A stretch of 45,355 bases of DNA. Source: Oscillospiraceae bacterium (GTDB lineage: Bacteria; Bacillota; Clostridia; UBA1381). The position numbers and the translations under genes were made by a program. The stretch is from positions 1-45,355 of the forward strand of contig JAFLUB010000022.1 in assembly GCA_022509025.1 (NCBI GenBank), given 5' to 3'. The notes below the pieces were generated by a model, which made no database searches, was not told where the DNA came from, and saw only the letters and a list, made by a program, of their open reading frames with translations. Positions 9,123-17,887 of this stretch are shown here, piece after piece. The number at the start of each line of letters is the position of its first letter. Position 1 is the first letter of the stretch.

Positions 9123-9257
9123 TTTATTTCCTCCTTTATATCTTCGACCTCGAAAGAAAATCGTTCAGATTGCCGCTTTGCAGTCCGGGCGCTGTACTGG
9201 TGTACCGCCCCGGACGAAAAGTGGTGATATGGGCGATTTTAGTTCGAGCCGCCATAT

Positions 9258-9506
9258 AAAAAGTCCTCATCTTGTTATAACAAGATGAGGACCTTAACCT
9301 CACTATACCACTCGTCATACCAATATATGCGTTCCCTTTTACGGTGGAAAGCCGTCGCAGTCTATTAAGGCATATATGCCTGTTCGGTGCGCAACTCGGG
9401 AGTGATATTCATCTTTACATACTTACCGCTATGCTCACACCGTCCATAACTCGCTCGTTGTTTTCCGTAAAGACTACTGTCTCCGTCATCGTCTTTCATT
9501 ATTCAT
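9258..9506 (-). promoter_or_regulatory. T-box leader of ileS with terminator
   Basis: The leader from about 9506 to 9258 has the layout of a T-box riboswitch: a long stem I with an ATC (Ile) triplet in the context GAATATCACTCC (around 9403-9414), the T-box core TGGTA (9306-9310), and then a strong terminator (GTCCTCATCTTG stem, 9263-9292) followed by five U residues (9258-9262). Uncharged tRNA-Ile would favour readthrough. The T-box sequence is divergent: AGTGGTATAGTGAGG instead of the usual GGTGGNACCGCGG. The 135 nt between the terminator and ileS contain a further GTCCGGG-type stem (9183-9215). Confidence 0.85.
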
Positions 9507-9512
9507 ATCGCT

Positions 9513-9541
9513 ATTTTAATACAATTATTCATGATTGTCAA
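9513..9541 (-). promoter_or_regulatory. ileS promoter
   Basis: On the minus strand, TTGACA (9536-9541), 17-nt spacer, TAAAAT (9513-9518). Transcription would start near 9506, at the 5' end of the T-box leader. Confidence 0.8.
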
Positions 9542-9565
9542 TATTTATCGCCAATTCTTTTTTCA

Positions 9566-10687
9566 CTAAAAATCACTTTCTTCAACGCCCTGCATTGCCA
9601 TCGCACGTTCCTCTTCCTCAGGAATTTTAACGGGCACCGGTTTTTCAGTTTCAATCCCGCTGTATTTTGCGCCCGACGTCTTTTTGAATATCTTCGCGAC
9701 TGTGCGGTCCACAAGGAAATACGACGCTATTGCAAAAAGCAATGAGGATACGTACACCATAATAAGATATTTCATATTGCCGATAAATCCGAGCTGCACG
9801 AAAATATCCACTGCAACCATGTGATACAGATACAGTCCATAGGATAAATCAAACTTGAATCTTATCTTACCCAAACTATAGCCAACACCGACCGTCAGCA
9901 TACACTGAAGCAGAACCATTATCATGTCCTGATACTCGCCTAAGCGCACTCCTGTCTTCTCGCAGTAAATACCGCGCAGTACGAGTAATATTACGCACAA
10001 TATTTTTGTGCGTGAAAGTATAGGAACTATCTTTTCTCTCCAGCGGTATATAAACCAGCCGGTGAAATATACATAGAAGAATGTCAGACAGGAATTTGAA
10101 ACAATCAGCCTGCCGGTTTCATACAGGTTCTGCTGCAGGTACGGTACCGCGAGATTAAAAGCCATTGATAGCAGAAGCACAAAAATCCATACTCCGATTT
10201 TTTTATTTTTCAAAAACTTATATATCAGCGCAGTGATGATATAAAACTGCACTGTGTATATCATCGTCCATAAATTCCCCTGGAAATTCCCCACGCCGAA
10301 ATTTGTTATAAAATCAGGCTGAGGCAGAAAACGGATAAAGAAAAGCTGACCCAATAACCATTGGGCAAAGGCTTTATCCGCTGTGAATCCGCAGAAAAGC
10401 GCAGCCACTATTACTCCGACTATGATACATATCCACATTGACGGAATTATTCTAAGTACACGCTTTTTCAGAAACTCCCACGTTCCCTTGCTGCGTTCCA
10501 TAGACGCGGGAATAAGAAATCCGCTTATACAAAACAGCATGATAACACCGTTCCACCAGTGGAATACCGATGACACCTCCTGCTGCAGTATATGGCGTAC
10601 TATATGCGTCGTCATTACGTAAAAAGCGCTGTAAAGACGCAGAAGGTCAAAACAATTTCTTCCGAAATCGAATTCCGTGTTCTTCAT
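9566..10687 (-). CDS. Acyltransferase family 3 membrane protein
   Basis: A polytopic membrane protein of about 373 residues in the acyltransferase-3 (OafA/YrhL/NodX) family, members of which transfer acetyl or other acyl groups to cell-surface sugars or antibiotics. It starts NTEFDFGRNCFDLLRLYSAFYVMTTH, with the family His in the MTTH of the first membrane segment, followed by about ten hydrophobic segments and a soluble, charged C-terminus. I chose the ATG at 10687 after GAGGTG; a GTG two codons upstream is possible. It stands alone downstream of the clostripain-like gene, so its acceptor cannot be told. The minus-strand gap of 63 bp contains a TATAAT-like box. Confidence 0.8.
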   Translation of the reverse strand: MKNTEFDFGRNCFDLLRLYSAFYVMTTHIVRHILQQEVSSVFHWWNGVIMLFCISGFLIPASMERSKGTWEFLKKRVLRIIPSMWICIIVGVIVAALFCGFTADKAFAQWLLGQLFFIRFLPQPDFITNFGVGNFQGNLWTMIYTVQFYIITALIYKFLKNKKIGVWIFVLLLSMAFNLAVPYLQQNLYETGRLIVSNSCLTFFYVYFTGWFIYRWREKIVPILSRTKILCVILLVLRGIYCEKTGVRLGEYQDMIMVLLQCMLTVGVGYSLGKIRFKFDLSYGLYLYHMVAVDIFVQLGFIGNMKYLIMVYVSSLLFAIASYFLVDRTVAKIFKKTSGAKYSGIETEKPVPVKIPEEEERAMAMQGVEESDF

Positions 10688-10750
10688 TTTCACCTCTTAC
10701 ACCCCCATTGGTTTGTCGAATAATCTCATTATACGTAATATTTTCAGGCT

Positions 10751-12664
10751 CTATTCATATCGGACATTTCCGCTGAACACTTTCGCGTGTACGGGCGTTC
10801 CCCAACGTTTATGATTATAAATATCCGTTATTTCATATTCGAACATATACTCGCCGTTCTCAACATTGTTTTCCGTGACGCCGCCGCGCAGCTTTGTACC
10901 CACCAATCCTGCAATGTATTCAGTGCTGTTCTGTTCACGGTCTGTTGCTGCCAGAAGCGGCGTTATTTTATCAAATGTTTTGAGCGATATCATAGAACTT
11001 GTAACCTTTCCGTTTATATCCGCTCCCGACCATGCGCCCATGATTTCATATCTGTCCTTTACTTTATCATGCTTTACGCGTATATTACTTCTTTCTTCAT
11101 TCAGAATTACCGGAATGGAATAAATCGCATAATCGCCGCAATCCTTCACAAGCCGTATCGTCACGCTCTTGCTTATAAGCCTCGGCATACGTCCTGAGAA
11201 GGCATCTTGAAATATACCGCTTTCCCGGTTTGTCTGAAGGTCATGATGCGTTCCGAGAAACACATATTTACCGCTGTTCTTGTCCAGTTTATATACGTTC
11301 ATCGCCACGTCTTTAATCACATTCATATCTCCGGCGATATCCAGCTCATATAAATTTCCTTCACGAAACACCCCGTATTCCATATGCTGCATTGCGTTAT
11401 CATACTCTTGCCATGCCCATGATGAAGTATAGTCCGGAGTGTTTGATATTTCATCCACAACATTGCAGTCTATACAGGTTTTTCTCAGGAACTCCTTGTA
11501 ATGAACGCTTACCGCATCAGCCATATAATTTTGCAATTCATCATTGTCAGGCATAATCGGATAGTACATGCTTAGTCCGGTGGATTCACGCTGATTTGAA
11601 CCGCACACTCTGTATATAACCGCATCATTGAGCGCTCCTATTAAGGCGTCAGCAGTGTTACCTACAAGACCGCTGATTTTCATAGCGGTGTCACCTATGT
11701 CTATAAGGTTTGAATATCCTTCGTCTGCCGTTGCGCCGCCGTATATATGCGCGCCGGATATCATGCCTGACATGTTTATGTAATCTGACATCTGATCGGT
11801 GGATACAAGCATTTCACCCGCCATTCCATCGAGTGCCTGATTAAGTGTTGATATCTTTGACAGATCGATGACAGACATAGCCGTCTCACTTGATGTGCCA
11901 TTCCTTTCACTCTTGGCATAGTACATATCACATATGGCTTTGCATATATCAGCCGTGCCCGAAGACGGATTGTTACAGATATGCCGCAACATACCCGAAT
12001 AATCCCATGTGTCAGGGTTCTGGATACTTTGCGGAGCAACAAGATAGTCCGCGTATGTTGAAAGCGCTGCTGCCGTTTCAATGCTTCCCATAAGCGACGC
12101 GTCAAGGCATATCACATCGAATTTTTTTCCGGTGAGGCTGACAGCATATGATATTTCTTCAAGGTTAAGAGAATTCTCGTCAAAATTCTCGTCAAAAGCC
12201 ATACCGTTCATACTGCCTCCGCCGGCTCCTGACAGTATGAGCATATAGTTATCTGACTTATATCCTGAAATTCCCCATGATAAGAAATCAGCAAGAGTGT
12301 GGTAGTCGCCCATATCAGCGGCCATAGCCTGATCGGCAAGATATAATGTATTTTTTCCCGCTTCAAAACGCTGATTATAATCGCTGTACACGCCTTTTTT
12401 ATGCCACATAGCGCTGCCGCCTGTCTGTACAGCCACATTCACGTTCTCCGGATAATCTACGTTCATTATCTCGTTAAGCTTATTTGTCGCCGCGGCATTC
12501 TTTGTTTCTTCGCTGCCGCCGCACATATATATAAGAACAGTCCATGACTTGCCGGTCGCCGGCAGCTTATTCTGAGGCTGTTCATAAACAACCTGCCCTT
12601 CACTGCATGCGGAAAGAATAAGCGACGCCAATATGACTGTAATTATCAATGTTATCCTTTTCAT
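10751..12664 (-). CDS. Clostripain-family (C11) lipoprotein lacking the catalytic His and Cys
   Basis: A 637-residue predicted lipoprotein: signal sequence with lipobox LSAC (Cys20), then a C11 peptidase-like fold (WTVLIYMCGG at 41-50, YMLILSG, DVICLDASLMGSIETA, TWDYSGML). In active members the catalytic His sits in an N-H-GGG stretch and the catalytic Cys in a D-A-C-LM stretch. Here the same places read SGAGGG (Ala147) and LDASLM (Ser190), confirmed as GCC and TCG codons. The protein is therefore predicted to be non-proteolytic, perhaps a surface-binding or regulatory protein. I chose the ATG at 12664 because it follows GGAGG and starts a proper signal sequence; a longer upstream frame lacks a site. 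A C-terminal half of about 250 residues is unrecognised. Confidence 0.83.
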   Translation of the reverse strand: MKRITLIITVILASLILSACSEGQVVYEQPQNKLPATGKSWTVLIYMCGGSEETKNAAATNKLNEIMNVDYPENVNVAVQTGGSAMWHKKGVYSDYNQRFEAGKNTLYLADQAMAADMGDYHTLADFLSWGISGYKSDNYMLILSGAGGGSMNGMAFDENFDENSLNLEEISYAVSLTGKKFDVICLDASLMGSIETAAALSTYADYLVAPQSIQNPDTWDYSGMLRHICNNPSSGTADICKAICDMYYAKSERNGTSSETAMSVIDLSKISTLNQALDGMAGEMLVSTDQMSDYINMSGMISGAHIYGGATADEGYSNLIDIGDTAMKISGLVGNTADALIGALNDAVIYRVCGSNQRESTGLSMYYPIMPDNDELQNYMADAVSVHYKEFLRKTCIDCNVVDEISNTPDYTSSWAWQEYDNAMQHMEYGVFREGNLYELDIAGDMNVIKDVAMNVYKLDKNSGKYVFLGTHHDLQTNRESGIFQDAFSGRMPRLISKSVTIRLVKDCGDYAIYSIPVILNEERSNIRVKHDKVKDRYEIMGAWSGADINGKVTSSMISLKTFDKITPLLAATDREQNSTEYIAGLVGTKLRGGVTENNVENGEYMFEYEITDIYNHKRWGTPVHAKVFSGNVRYE

Positions 12665-12745
12665 TGGTTGTACCTCCGTTATGGATAAATAAGATAAATA
12701 TTTTATATTTTCACGGTGAAAACAGGTATACACCGAAAAAAACAG

Positions 12746-12785
12746 AAAAAGGTGCTGTATTGCACTTACCAATACAACACCTTTT
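12746..12785 (-). terminator. Ferredoxin terminator
   Basis: Stem AAAGGTGTTGTATTG / CAATACAGCACCTTT on the minus strand with a 7-nt loop, followed by a U-run. It lies directly after the ferredoxin gene. Confidence 0.85.
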
Positions 12786-12799
12786 CATAAACAATAAAA

Positions 12800-12970
12800 T
12801 TACGCCTGAGCCGGAGCGCCTACAGGACAAGCCCCTGCGCATGCGCCGCACTCTACACAAGTGTCAGCATCAACAACATACTTGCTGTCACCTTCTGTGA
12901 TAGCGCTTACAGGACATTCTGCAGCACATGCGCCGCATGAAATGCAATCGTCAGAAATTATGTATGCCAT
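12800..12970 (-). CDS. 2[4Fe-4S] ferredoxin
   Basis: A 56-residue clostridial-type ferredoxin, a cytosolic low-potential electron carrier. Two CxxCxxCxxxCP motifs are complete: Cys9, 12, 15, 19 and Cys38, 41, 44, 48. The start at 12970 follows AAGGAGG. It has its own promoter (13024-13052) and terminator, so it is transcribed alone. The neighbours give no hint of a dedicated partner; it likely serves general anaerobic metabolism, for example pyruvate:ferredoxin oxidoreductase or hydrogenase, which is inference. Confidence 0.95.
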   Translation of the reverse strand: MAYIISDDCISCGACAAECPVSAITEGDSKYVVDADTCVECGACAGACPVGAPAQA

Positions 12971-13023
12971 CCTCGATACACCTCCTTAACTTTGATTACG
13001 TCATATAAACGTTAACTTTTTTA

Positions 13024-13052
13024 ATTATAACACAAAAACTCCCGTTCTTCAA
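13024..13052 (-). promoter_or_regulatory. Ferredoxin promoter
   Basis: On the minus strand, TTGAAG (13047-13052), 17-nt spacer, TATAAT (13024-13029) with an extended TG before the -10. Confidence 0.75.
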
Positions 13053-13127
13053 TAGTTTTTAAAAATATTTTAATAGGCGTTGTCTGCCATTTTGGTAACT
13101 TGAATTATTAATGTGATATCCTAAGAC

Positions 13128-13961
13128 TTACTTTGTCTGTTTTTTTTCATCACGCTTCAAAGGCTTTATATCTGAAATCTTAAAGTCCTTCATTGTAGTT
13201 TCATTTTCACTGTCAAATCTTACTTTGGCAAATCCTTTTAAAAGACTGACATATTCAACAGTTCCGTTGCCTTCAGGTGTTTTTACCTGCGCGCCTTGTT
13301 TAGGTGCCGACTTCAAAAGCTCCTCATAAGTATCCTGCTCATATTTAAGACAGCACATCAACCTTCCGCACGTCCCCGAAATCTTCGACGGGTTTAGGGA
13401 AAGACCCTGTTCCTTCGCCATTTTGATTGAAACGGAGGCAAACTCACCCAAGAATTCGCTGCAGCACAAACCCCTTCCGCATATTCCTATACTGCCGAGA
13501 GTTTTTGCTTCATCACGCACTCCTATCTGTCTTAATTCTATTCTGGTCTTAAATACATTAGCAAGGTCTTTGACAAGCTCACGAAAATCCACTCTGCCGT
13601 CGGCAGTGAAATAGAACAGGATTTTGTTTCCGTCAAAAGTGTATTCCACCTCTACAAGCTTCATTTCAAGCTTGTGCTTCTGTATCTTTTCAAGACATAT
13701 ATTATACGCTTCTTTTTCAAGCTCTTTATTTCTCCTGAACCTTCTTGTATCCTCTTCTGTTGCGATTCGTATAACTTCTTTTACAGGTTTTTGAAAATGT
13801 TCCGCTTCTATAGACTTTCTGCCCATTACAACGTCACCGTATTCCATACCTCTCGACGTTTCGACTATTACATGGTCGCCACAGGAAACATCCAGACCCC
13901 TCGGGTCAAAATAATACGTTTTGCCTGCGCTCTTAAAGCGTACCCCTATAACATTCAACAT
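13128..13961 (-). CDS. ricT: PSP1-domain protein RicT (YaaT), Y-complex subunit
   Basis: A 277-residue cytosolic PSP1-domain protein. In Bacillus subtilis RicT forms a complex with RicA and RicF that carries iron-sulphur clusters and adjusts RNase Y activity, competence and sporulation. The two cysteine motifs CGRGLCC and CGRLMCC in the middle of the protein are the expected cluster ligands. GRVDFRELVKDLA and RIELRQIGVRDEAK are family sequences. The start follows AAAGGGG. It lies 14 bp after a small membrane-protein gene and downstream of radA, in the same direction. In B. subtilis its neighbours are yabA and yabB, near the origin; a yabB-like gene and rsmI occur about 29 kb away here. Confidence 0.95.
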   Translation of the reverse strand: MLNVIGVRFKSAGKTYYFDPRGLDVSCGDHVIVETSRGMEYGDVVMGRKSIEAEHFQKPVKEVIRIATEEDTRRFRRNKELEKEAYNICLEKIQKHKLEMKLVEVEYTFDGNKILFYFTADGRVDFRELVKDLANVFKTRIELRQIGVRDEAKTLGSIGICGRGLCCSEFLGEFASVSIKMAKEQGLSLNPSKISGTCGRLMCCLKYEQDTYEELLKSAPKQGAQVKTPEGNGTVEYVSLLKGFAKVRFDSENETTMKDFKISDIKPLKRDEKKQTK

Positions 13962-13975
13962 ATATATAAACCCCT

Positions 13976-14437
13976 TTAACTAAGCTGTGCTTCGCTGCGT
14001 ATTTCGTCCGCCATTTTTTTTGAAATACCGCATACAAGCATATTATCGGCTGTTTTCGTTTTGTAGACTATATACCATATGTTCCTCTTTGAAAATATCT
14101 TTGTATGCATATTATATACATTCTTCACAGAAGCGCCGGGTCTTTGTTTGGTCACGGAAATAACATTCGAAACGCGGAATTCAATTTCCTTGTTTCTGTA
14201 CCCGATTTTTCTGTTTACTCTCACGCGACCGTTTTTTAGAGAGTATGTATACACCGCGCTGTATCGCGTAAGCACAAAGAATCCCAGAATACAGAGCATG
14301 AGTATGGTAATTATTATCCCGATTATTTTATAATCCGGCAGCGCCGAGACAATAACGTCGCCCGCAAACAGCAATATAATAACCCACATGACTGAAATAA
14401 TAAATTCCCTGCCTCCGCCTGTTTTTACCTCTTCCAA
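13976..14437 (-). CDS. Two-TM membrane protein with PH-like domain
   Basis: A 153-residue protein with a short cytoplasmic N-terminus, two close membrane segments (about 13-60) and a soluble beta-rich C-terminal half (YTYSLKNGRVRVNRKIGYRNKEIEF and following) that resembles bacterial PH (bPH2/YdbT-like) domains. I take the TTG at 14437, which has GGAG eight bases upstream. It sits between radA and ricT with 62 and 14 bp spacing, so it is probably cotranscribed with them. Function unknown; the PH-like call is by pattern only. Confidence 0.68.
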   Translation of the reverse strand: MEEVKTGGGREFIISVMWVIILLFAGDVIVSALPDYKIIGIIITILMLCILGFFVLTRYSAVYTYSLKNGRVRVNRKIGYRNKEIEFRVSNVISVTKQRPGASVKNVYNMHTKIFSKRNIWYIVYKTKTADNMLVCGISKKMADEIRSEAQLS

Positions 14438-14499
14438 AGCCAGAACTCCTTCATCTTTATCTAAAACATTATTATACTATAAAAACTCCGAAATGTCAA

Positions 14500-15876
14500 C
14501 TATTTGCGTCTTAACATATTTATCATCTCCGAAACGGTTTTTATTCCGTAAGCCGCAAAGCCATCTGGAACTTTAACGCCGCGCAGCGACTGCTTAGGTA
14601 CTATGGCTGACTTAAATCCTAATTTTGCCGCCTCTGCAATTCGCTTTTCAAGCTGTGATACTCCGCGCAGCTCACCGCCAAGTCCTACCTCGCCTATAAA
14701 TATCATATCGGGTGGCAAAGGAGTATCAGACTGACTTGTGGCAATAGCGGCGCATATACCCAGATCCGCTGCCGTTTCGTCTATTTTAAGCCCTCCGGCT
14801 ACATTTAAATACACATCTGAATTCGATAAATTCATTCTGGCACGCTTTTCAAGCACCGCAATAAGCAAAATCATACGGTTGAAATCAATACCGTTCGTCA
14901 TACGTCTGGGATTACCGAAGCCTGTCGGCGTAACGAGAGCCTGTATTTCCGCCATGACTCCCCGGCTGCCCTCCATCGCGCACACGATTGAGCTTCCCGA
15001 TATATCGGTATTCCTGCCCTCCAAAAGCATCATTGACGGGTTTTCAACCTCGCGGAGTCCGCTGTCAAGCATTTCAAAAACACCTATCTCGTTCGTTGAG
15101 CCGAAACGGTTTTTAACTGCTCTTAATATTCTGAACGCAAGCTGCCTGTCACCTTCAAAATACAGCACGCAGTCCACTATATGCTCTAACACTCTCGGGC
15201 CTGCTATCGCGCCCTCCTTTGTGACATGACCGACAATGAACATTGCTATCCCTAACGACTTAGCCACGCGCATAAAAGCGTTTGTCGCCTCTCTGACCTG
15301 CGGAACGCTTCCCGCCGCTGAAGCTATATCCTCCCTGTTCATCGTCTGTATGGAATCGATTATGACTATCTCAGGTTTTATATCGTTGATACACTCTATA
15401 ATAAGCTCCACATCTGTTTCGGATATAAGATACAAATTTTCCGTTGTGACTCCAAGACGCTCAGCCCGAAGCTTTATCTGCCCTTCCGATTCCTCGCCCG
15501 AAACATAGAGTATCTTTCTTTCCTCGCCAGCCTTCTGGCATATCTGCAAAAGAAGCGTTGATTTTCCTATGCCGGGGTCTCCGCCGACCAGAATAAGCTC
15601 TCCCTTCACTATTCCGCCGCCAAGCACTCTGTCGAGTTCTTTGAGTCCTGTTTTGTAGCGCGTTTCAAATCCCGGCTTAACCTCGCCTATTTTCTTAGGC
15701 ATCCGCGCCCCGGACGCGCTTTCTCTCACAAGAGATTTTGTTGCTGACGTCTTTTTCTCAGCAGCAACAACCGTTTCCTCCATCGTGTTCCAGCTACCGC
15801 AGGACGGGCATTTTCCGAGCCATTTCGGTGACTGGTATCCGCATTCATTACATATATACGTTGTTTTTGATTTCAT
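14500..15876 (-). CDS. radA: DNA repair protein RadA
   Basis: A 458-residue RecA-like ATPase that promotes branch migration and helicase loading during recombination. Order of domains: N-terminal zinc finger (CNECG...CPSCG, about 9-28), RecA core with Walker A GGDPGIGKST, the RadA-specific KNRFGSTNEIGVFEM motif, and a C-terminal Lon-protease-like domain (SDVYLNVAGGLKIDETAADLG). The length is normal. The start follows GAAAGG. Two copies of the family I repeat sit directly upstream. Confidence 0.97.
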   Translation of the reverse strand: MKSKTTYICNECGYQSPKWLGKCPSCGSWNTMEETVVAAEKKTSATKSLVRESASGARMPKKIGEVKPGFETRYKTGLKELDRVLGGGIVKGELILVGGDPGIGKSTLLLQICQKAGEERKILYVSGEESEGQIKLRAERLGVTTENLYLISETDVELIIECINDIKPEIVIIDSIQTMNREDIASAAGSVPQVREATNAFMRVAKSLGIAMFIVGHVTKEGAIAGPRVLEHIVDCVLYFEGDRQLAFRILRAVKNRFGSTNEIGVFEMLDSGLREVENPSMMLLEGRNTDISGSSIVCAMEGSRGVMAEIQALVTPTGFGNPRRMTNGIDFNRMILLIAVLEKRARMNLSNSDVYLNVAGGLKIDETAADLGICAAIATSQSDTPLPPDMIFIGEVGLGGELRGVSQLEKRIAEAAKLGFKSAIVPKQSLRGVKVPDGFAAYGIKTVSEMINMLRRK

Positions 15877-15913
15877 ATTTTTTCCTTTCGGTATTAAACT
15901 TCAAAATTACAAT

Positions 15914-16113
15914 ACAACTGCAAGGCGGCATCGTCGCCGCAGCGTTATATTTCAATGTTCTCTCAGTCGTCAAAAGCTTCGCTTTTGGTCACGACGTGAG
16001 ATTATTATAATATAACTGCAAGGCGGCATCGTCGCCGCAGCGTTATATTTCAATGTTCTCTCAGTCGTCAAAAGCTTCGCTTTTGGTCACGACGTGAGAT
16101 TATTATAATATAA
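15914..16113 (-). repeat. Family I structured repeat, two near-identical tandem copies
   Basis: A 98-bp unit occurs twice in tandem (units start at 15916 and 16014 in plus coordinates). Each unit folds into two hairpins joined by a conserved linker TTCAATGTTCT. On the minus strand the first hairpin has a CTCA-GTCGT type stem, a small asymmetric ACC/G internal loop and an AAAAGC/GCTTTT tip. The second has ATAAC...GTTAT outer pairs and a GGCG/CGCC inner stem. It lies in the gap upstream of radA (minus) and next to the DnaA-box cluster. Confidence 0.9.
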
Positions 16114-16222
16114 CTTTAGAACGACGCTGTCAAGTCAAACTTTAAGCATATCACACAGCCAAATATTACACGCACGTATCGTTTTACATAATTTACATTA
16201 CAGGAATATTACACGACGGTTA

Positions 16223-16330
16223 ATATCCACGTTATCCACACACTTATCCACGCTGTTTTCCTGTCTGAAATTTACCAACAGCCTGTCCTTATACCAAGTT
16301 ATCCACGCTTTATACACAAAATGCGGATAA
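16223..16330 (+). other. Cluster of DnaA boxes
   Basis: Within about 110 bp there are TTATCCACA (16232-16240) and TTATACACA (16310-16318), both matching the TTATNCACA consensus. One-mismatch copies are TTATCCACG (16244-16252 and 16299-16307) and, inverted, TGCGGATAA (16322-16330). A weaker ATATCCACG is at 16223-16231. AT-rich stretches flank the cluster on both sides (16116-16222 and 16331-16417). The site lies between radA and glyS, which diverge. Function as an origin or as a DnaA-controlled site is inferred. Confidence 0.75.
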
Positions 16331-16417
16331 AATTATAAACAGGATTCGGTTTACATAAATTTTTATGTCCCTGTATTAGGGAACTAAGTAAAATCAGCAA
16401 AAATTTTCTTAAATTCC

Positions 16418-16446
16418 TTGACAAACACGACTTGTTTTTATAAACT
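16418..16446 (+). promoter_or_regulatory. glyS promoter
   Basis: TTGACA (16418-16423), 17-nt spacer, TAAACT (16441-16446). A TATAAA two bases earlier (16439-16444) is an alternative -10. No T-box is seen between it and the glyS start. Confidence 0.65.
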
Positions 16447-16478
16447 ATATATACAATTATTGAAAGGATTGACTGATT

Positions 16479-17870
16479 GTGAAAAATACGGAAAAAACAA
16501 TGGATAAAATAGTAGCTCTTTGCAAAGGCAGGGGCTATGTTTACGCGGGAAGCGAAATTTACGGCGGACTCGCCAATTCATGGGATTACGGTCCTTTGGG
16601 AGTTGAGTTTAAAAACAACGTGAAAAAGGCTTGGTGGAAAAAGTTTATCCAGGAGTCTAAATACAATGTCGGACAGGACAGCGCGATACTGATGAACCCT
16701 GAGGTATGGGTTGCTTCAGGACACGTTGGCGGATTTTCCGACCCGCTTATGGACTGTAAGGAATGTAAATCACGTCACAGAGCGGATAAGCTTATTGAGG
16801 ACTTCGCGCACGAAAAGGGCGAAGATATCACCGTTGACGGCTGGGCTAAAGATAAAATGCTCGAATATATCGAAACAAACAATATCGTATGCCCGAAGTG
16901 CGGCAAGCACAACTTCACCGATATACGCGAATTTAACCTTATGTTCAAGACATTCCAGGGCGTTACGGAGGATTCATCTTCTGTAGTATATCTGCGTCCC
17001 GAAACTGCTCAGGGTATATTCGTAAACTTCAAGAGCGTACAGCGTACGTCACGTAAAAAGGTGCCGTTCGGTATAGGACAGATTGGTAAATCATTCAGAA
17101 ACGAGATAACGCCCGGAAACTTCATTTTCCGTACAAGAGAGTTTGAACAGATGGAGCTTGAATTCTTCTGCGCACCCGGCACAGACCTTGAATGGCATGC
17201 ATACTGGAAGGAATACTGCATGAACTTCCTTTTAAATCTCGGTATGAAGGAGGAAAACCTGCGTTTCAGAGACCATTCACCGGAGGAATTGGCATTCTAT
17301 TCAAATGCTACGGCTGATATTGAGTTCATGTTCCCGTTCGGCTGGGGCGAGCTTTGGGGTATTGCCGACAGAACGGATTACGACTTAAAGCAGCATCAGG
17401 AGCATTCGGGAGAGAGTATGGAATACATCGACCCGACTACAAACGAGCGTTATGTTCCATACTGTATAGAACCGTCTCTGGGCGCTGACAGAGTTGCTCT
17501 TGCATTTTTAGTTGAAGCTTATGATGAGGAGGAGCTTGAGGGCGGTGACAGCCGTACTGTGCTTCACCTGCATCCGGCGCTTGCGCCCGTTAAGGCGGCA
17601 GTGCTTCCGCTTTCAAAGAAGCTTGACGAGGGCGCAACGGCTGTATATGAACAGCTTTCAAAGAGCTTTATGTGCGAATATGACAACGCCGGTTCAATCG
17701 GTAAGCGTTACCGCAGACAGGATGAGATAGGTACTCCGTATTGTATCACATTCGACTTCGACTCACTCGAGGACGGCTCTGTAACTGTTCGTGACAGAGA
17801 CACTATGGAGCAGCAGAGAATGAAGATAGAGGAGCTTGAAGCATTTCTTAATGATAAATTGAGCTTTTAA
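16479..17870 (+). CDS. glyS: Glycyl-tRNA synthetase, alpha2 (single-chain) type
   Basis: A 463-residue class II aminoacyl-tRNA synthetase that charges tRNA-Gly. Typical sequences are [18 protein letters not shown] (near 22-40), [26 protein letters not shown] (motif 2 region), [19 protein letters not shown] (motif 3) and the C-terminal anticodon-binding domain with [18 protein letters not shown] zinc-type Cys pair CKECK and CPKC lies in the insertion. This is the dimeric type of Mycoplasma, Staphylococcus and many clostridia, not the GlyQ/GlyS tetramer. The GTG at 16479 follows AAAGGA; the ATG seven codons later would shorten the usual N-terminus. Confidence 0.96.
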   Translation: MKNTEKTMDKIVALCKGRGYVYAGSEIYGGLANSWDYGPLGVEFKNNVKKAWWKKFIQESKYNVGQDSAILMNPEVWVASGHVGGFSDPLMDCKECKSRHRADKLIEDFAHEKGEDITVDGWAKDKMLEYIETNNIVCPKCGKHNFTDIREFNLMFKTFQGVTEDSSSVVYLRPETAQGIFVNFKSVQRTSRKKVPFGIGQIGKSFRNEITPGNFIFRTREFEQMELEFFCAPGTDLEWHAYWKEYCMNFLLNLGMKEENLRFRDHSPEELAFYSNATADIEFMFPFGWGELWGIADRTDYDLKQHQEHSGESMEYIDPTTNERYVPYCIEPSLGADRVALAFLVEAYDEEELEGGDSRTVLHLHPALAPVKAAVLPLSKKLDEGATAVYEQLSKSFMCEYDNAGSIGKRYRRQDEIGTPYCITFDFDSLEDGSVTVRDRDTMEQQRMKIEELEAFLNDKLSF

Positions 17871-17887
17871 TATGGAGGTTTTTCCGA

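Noticed and set aside
16114..16478. T-box leader for glyS
   Set aside because: No TGGNA core with antiterminator, no specifier stem, and the region is explained by DnaA boxes and a promoter.
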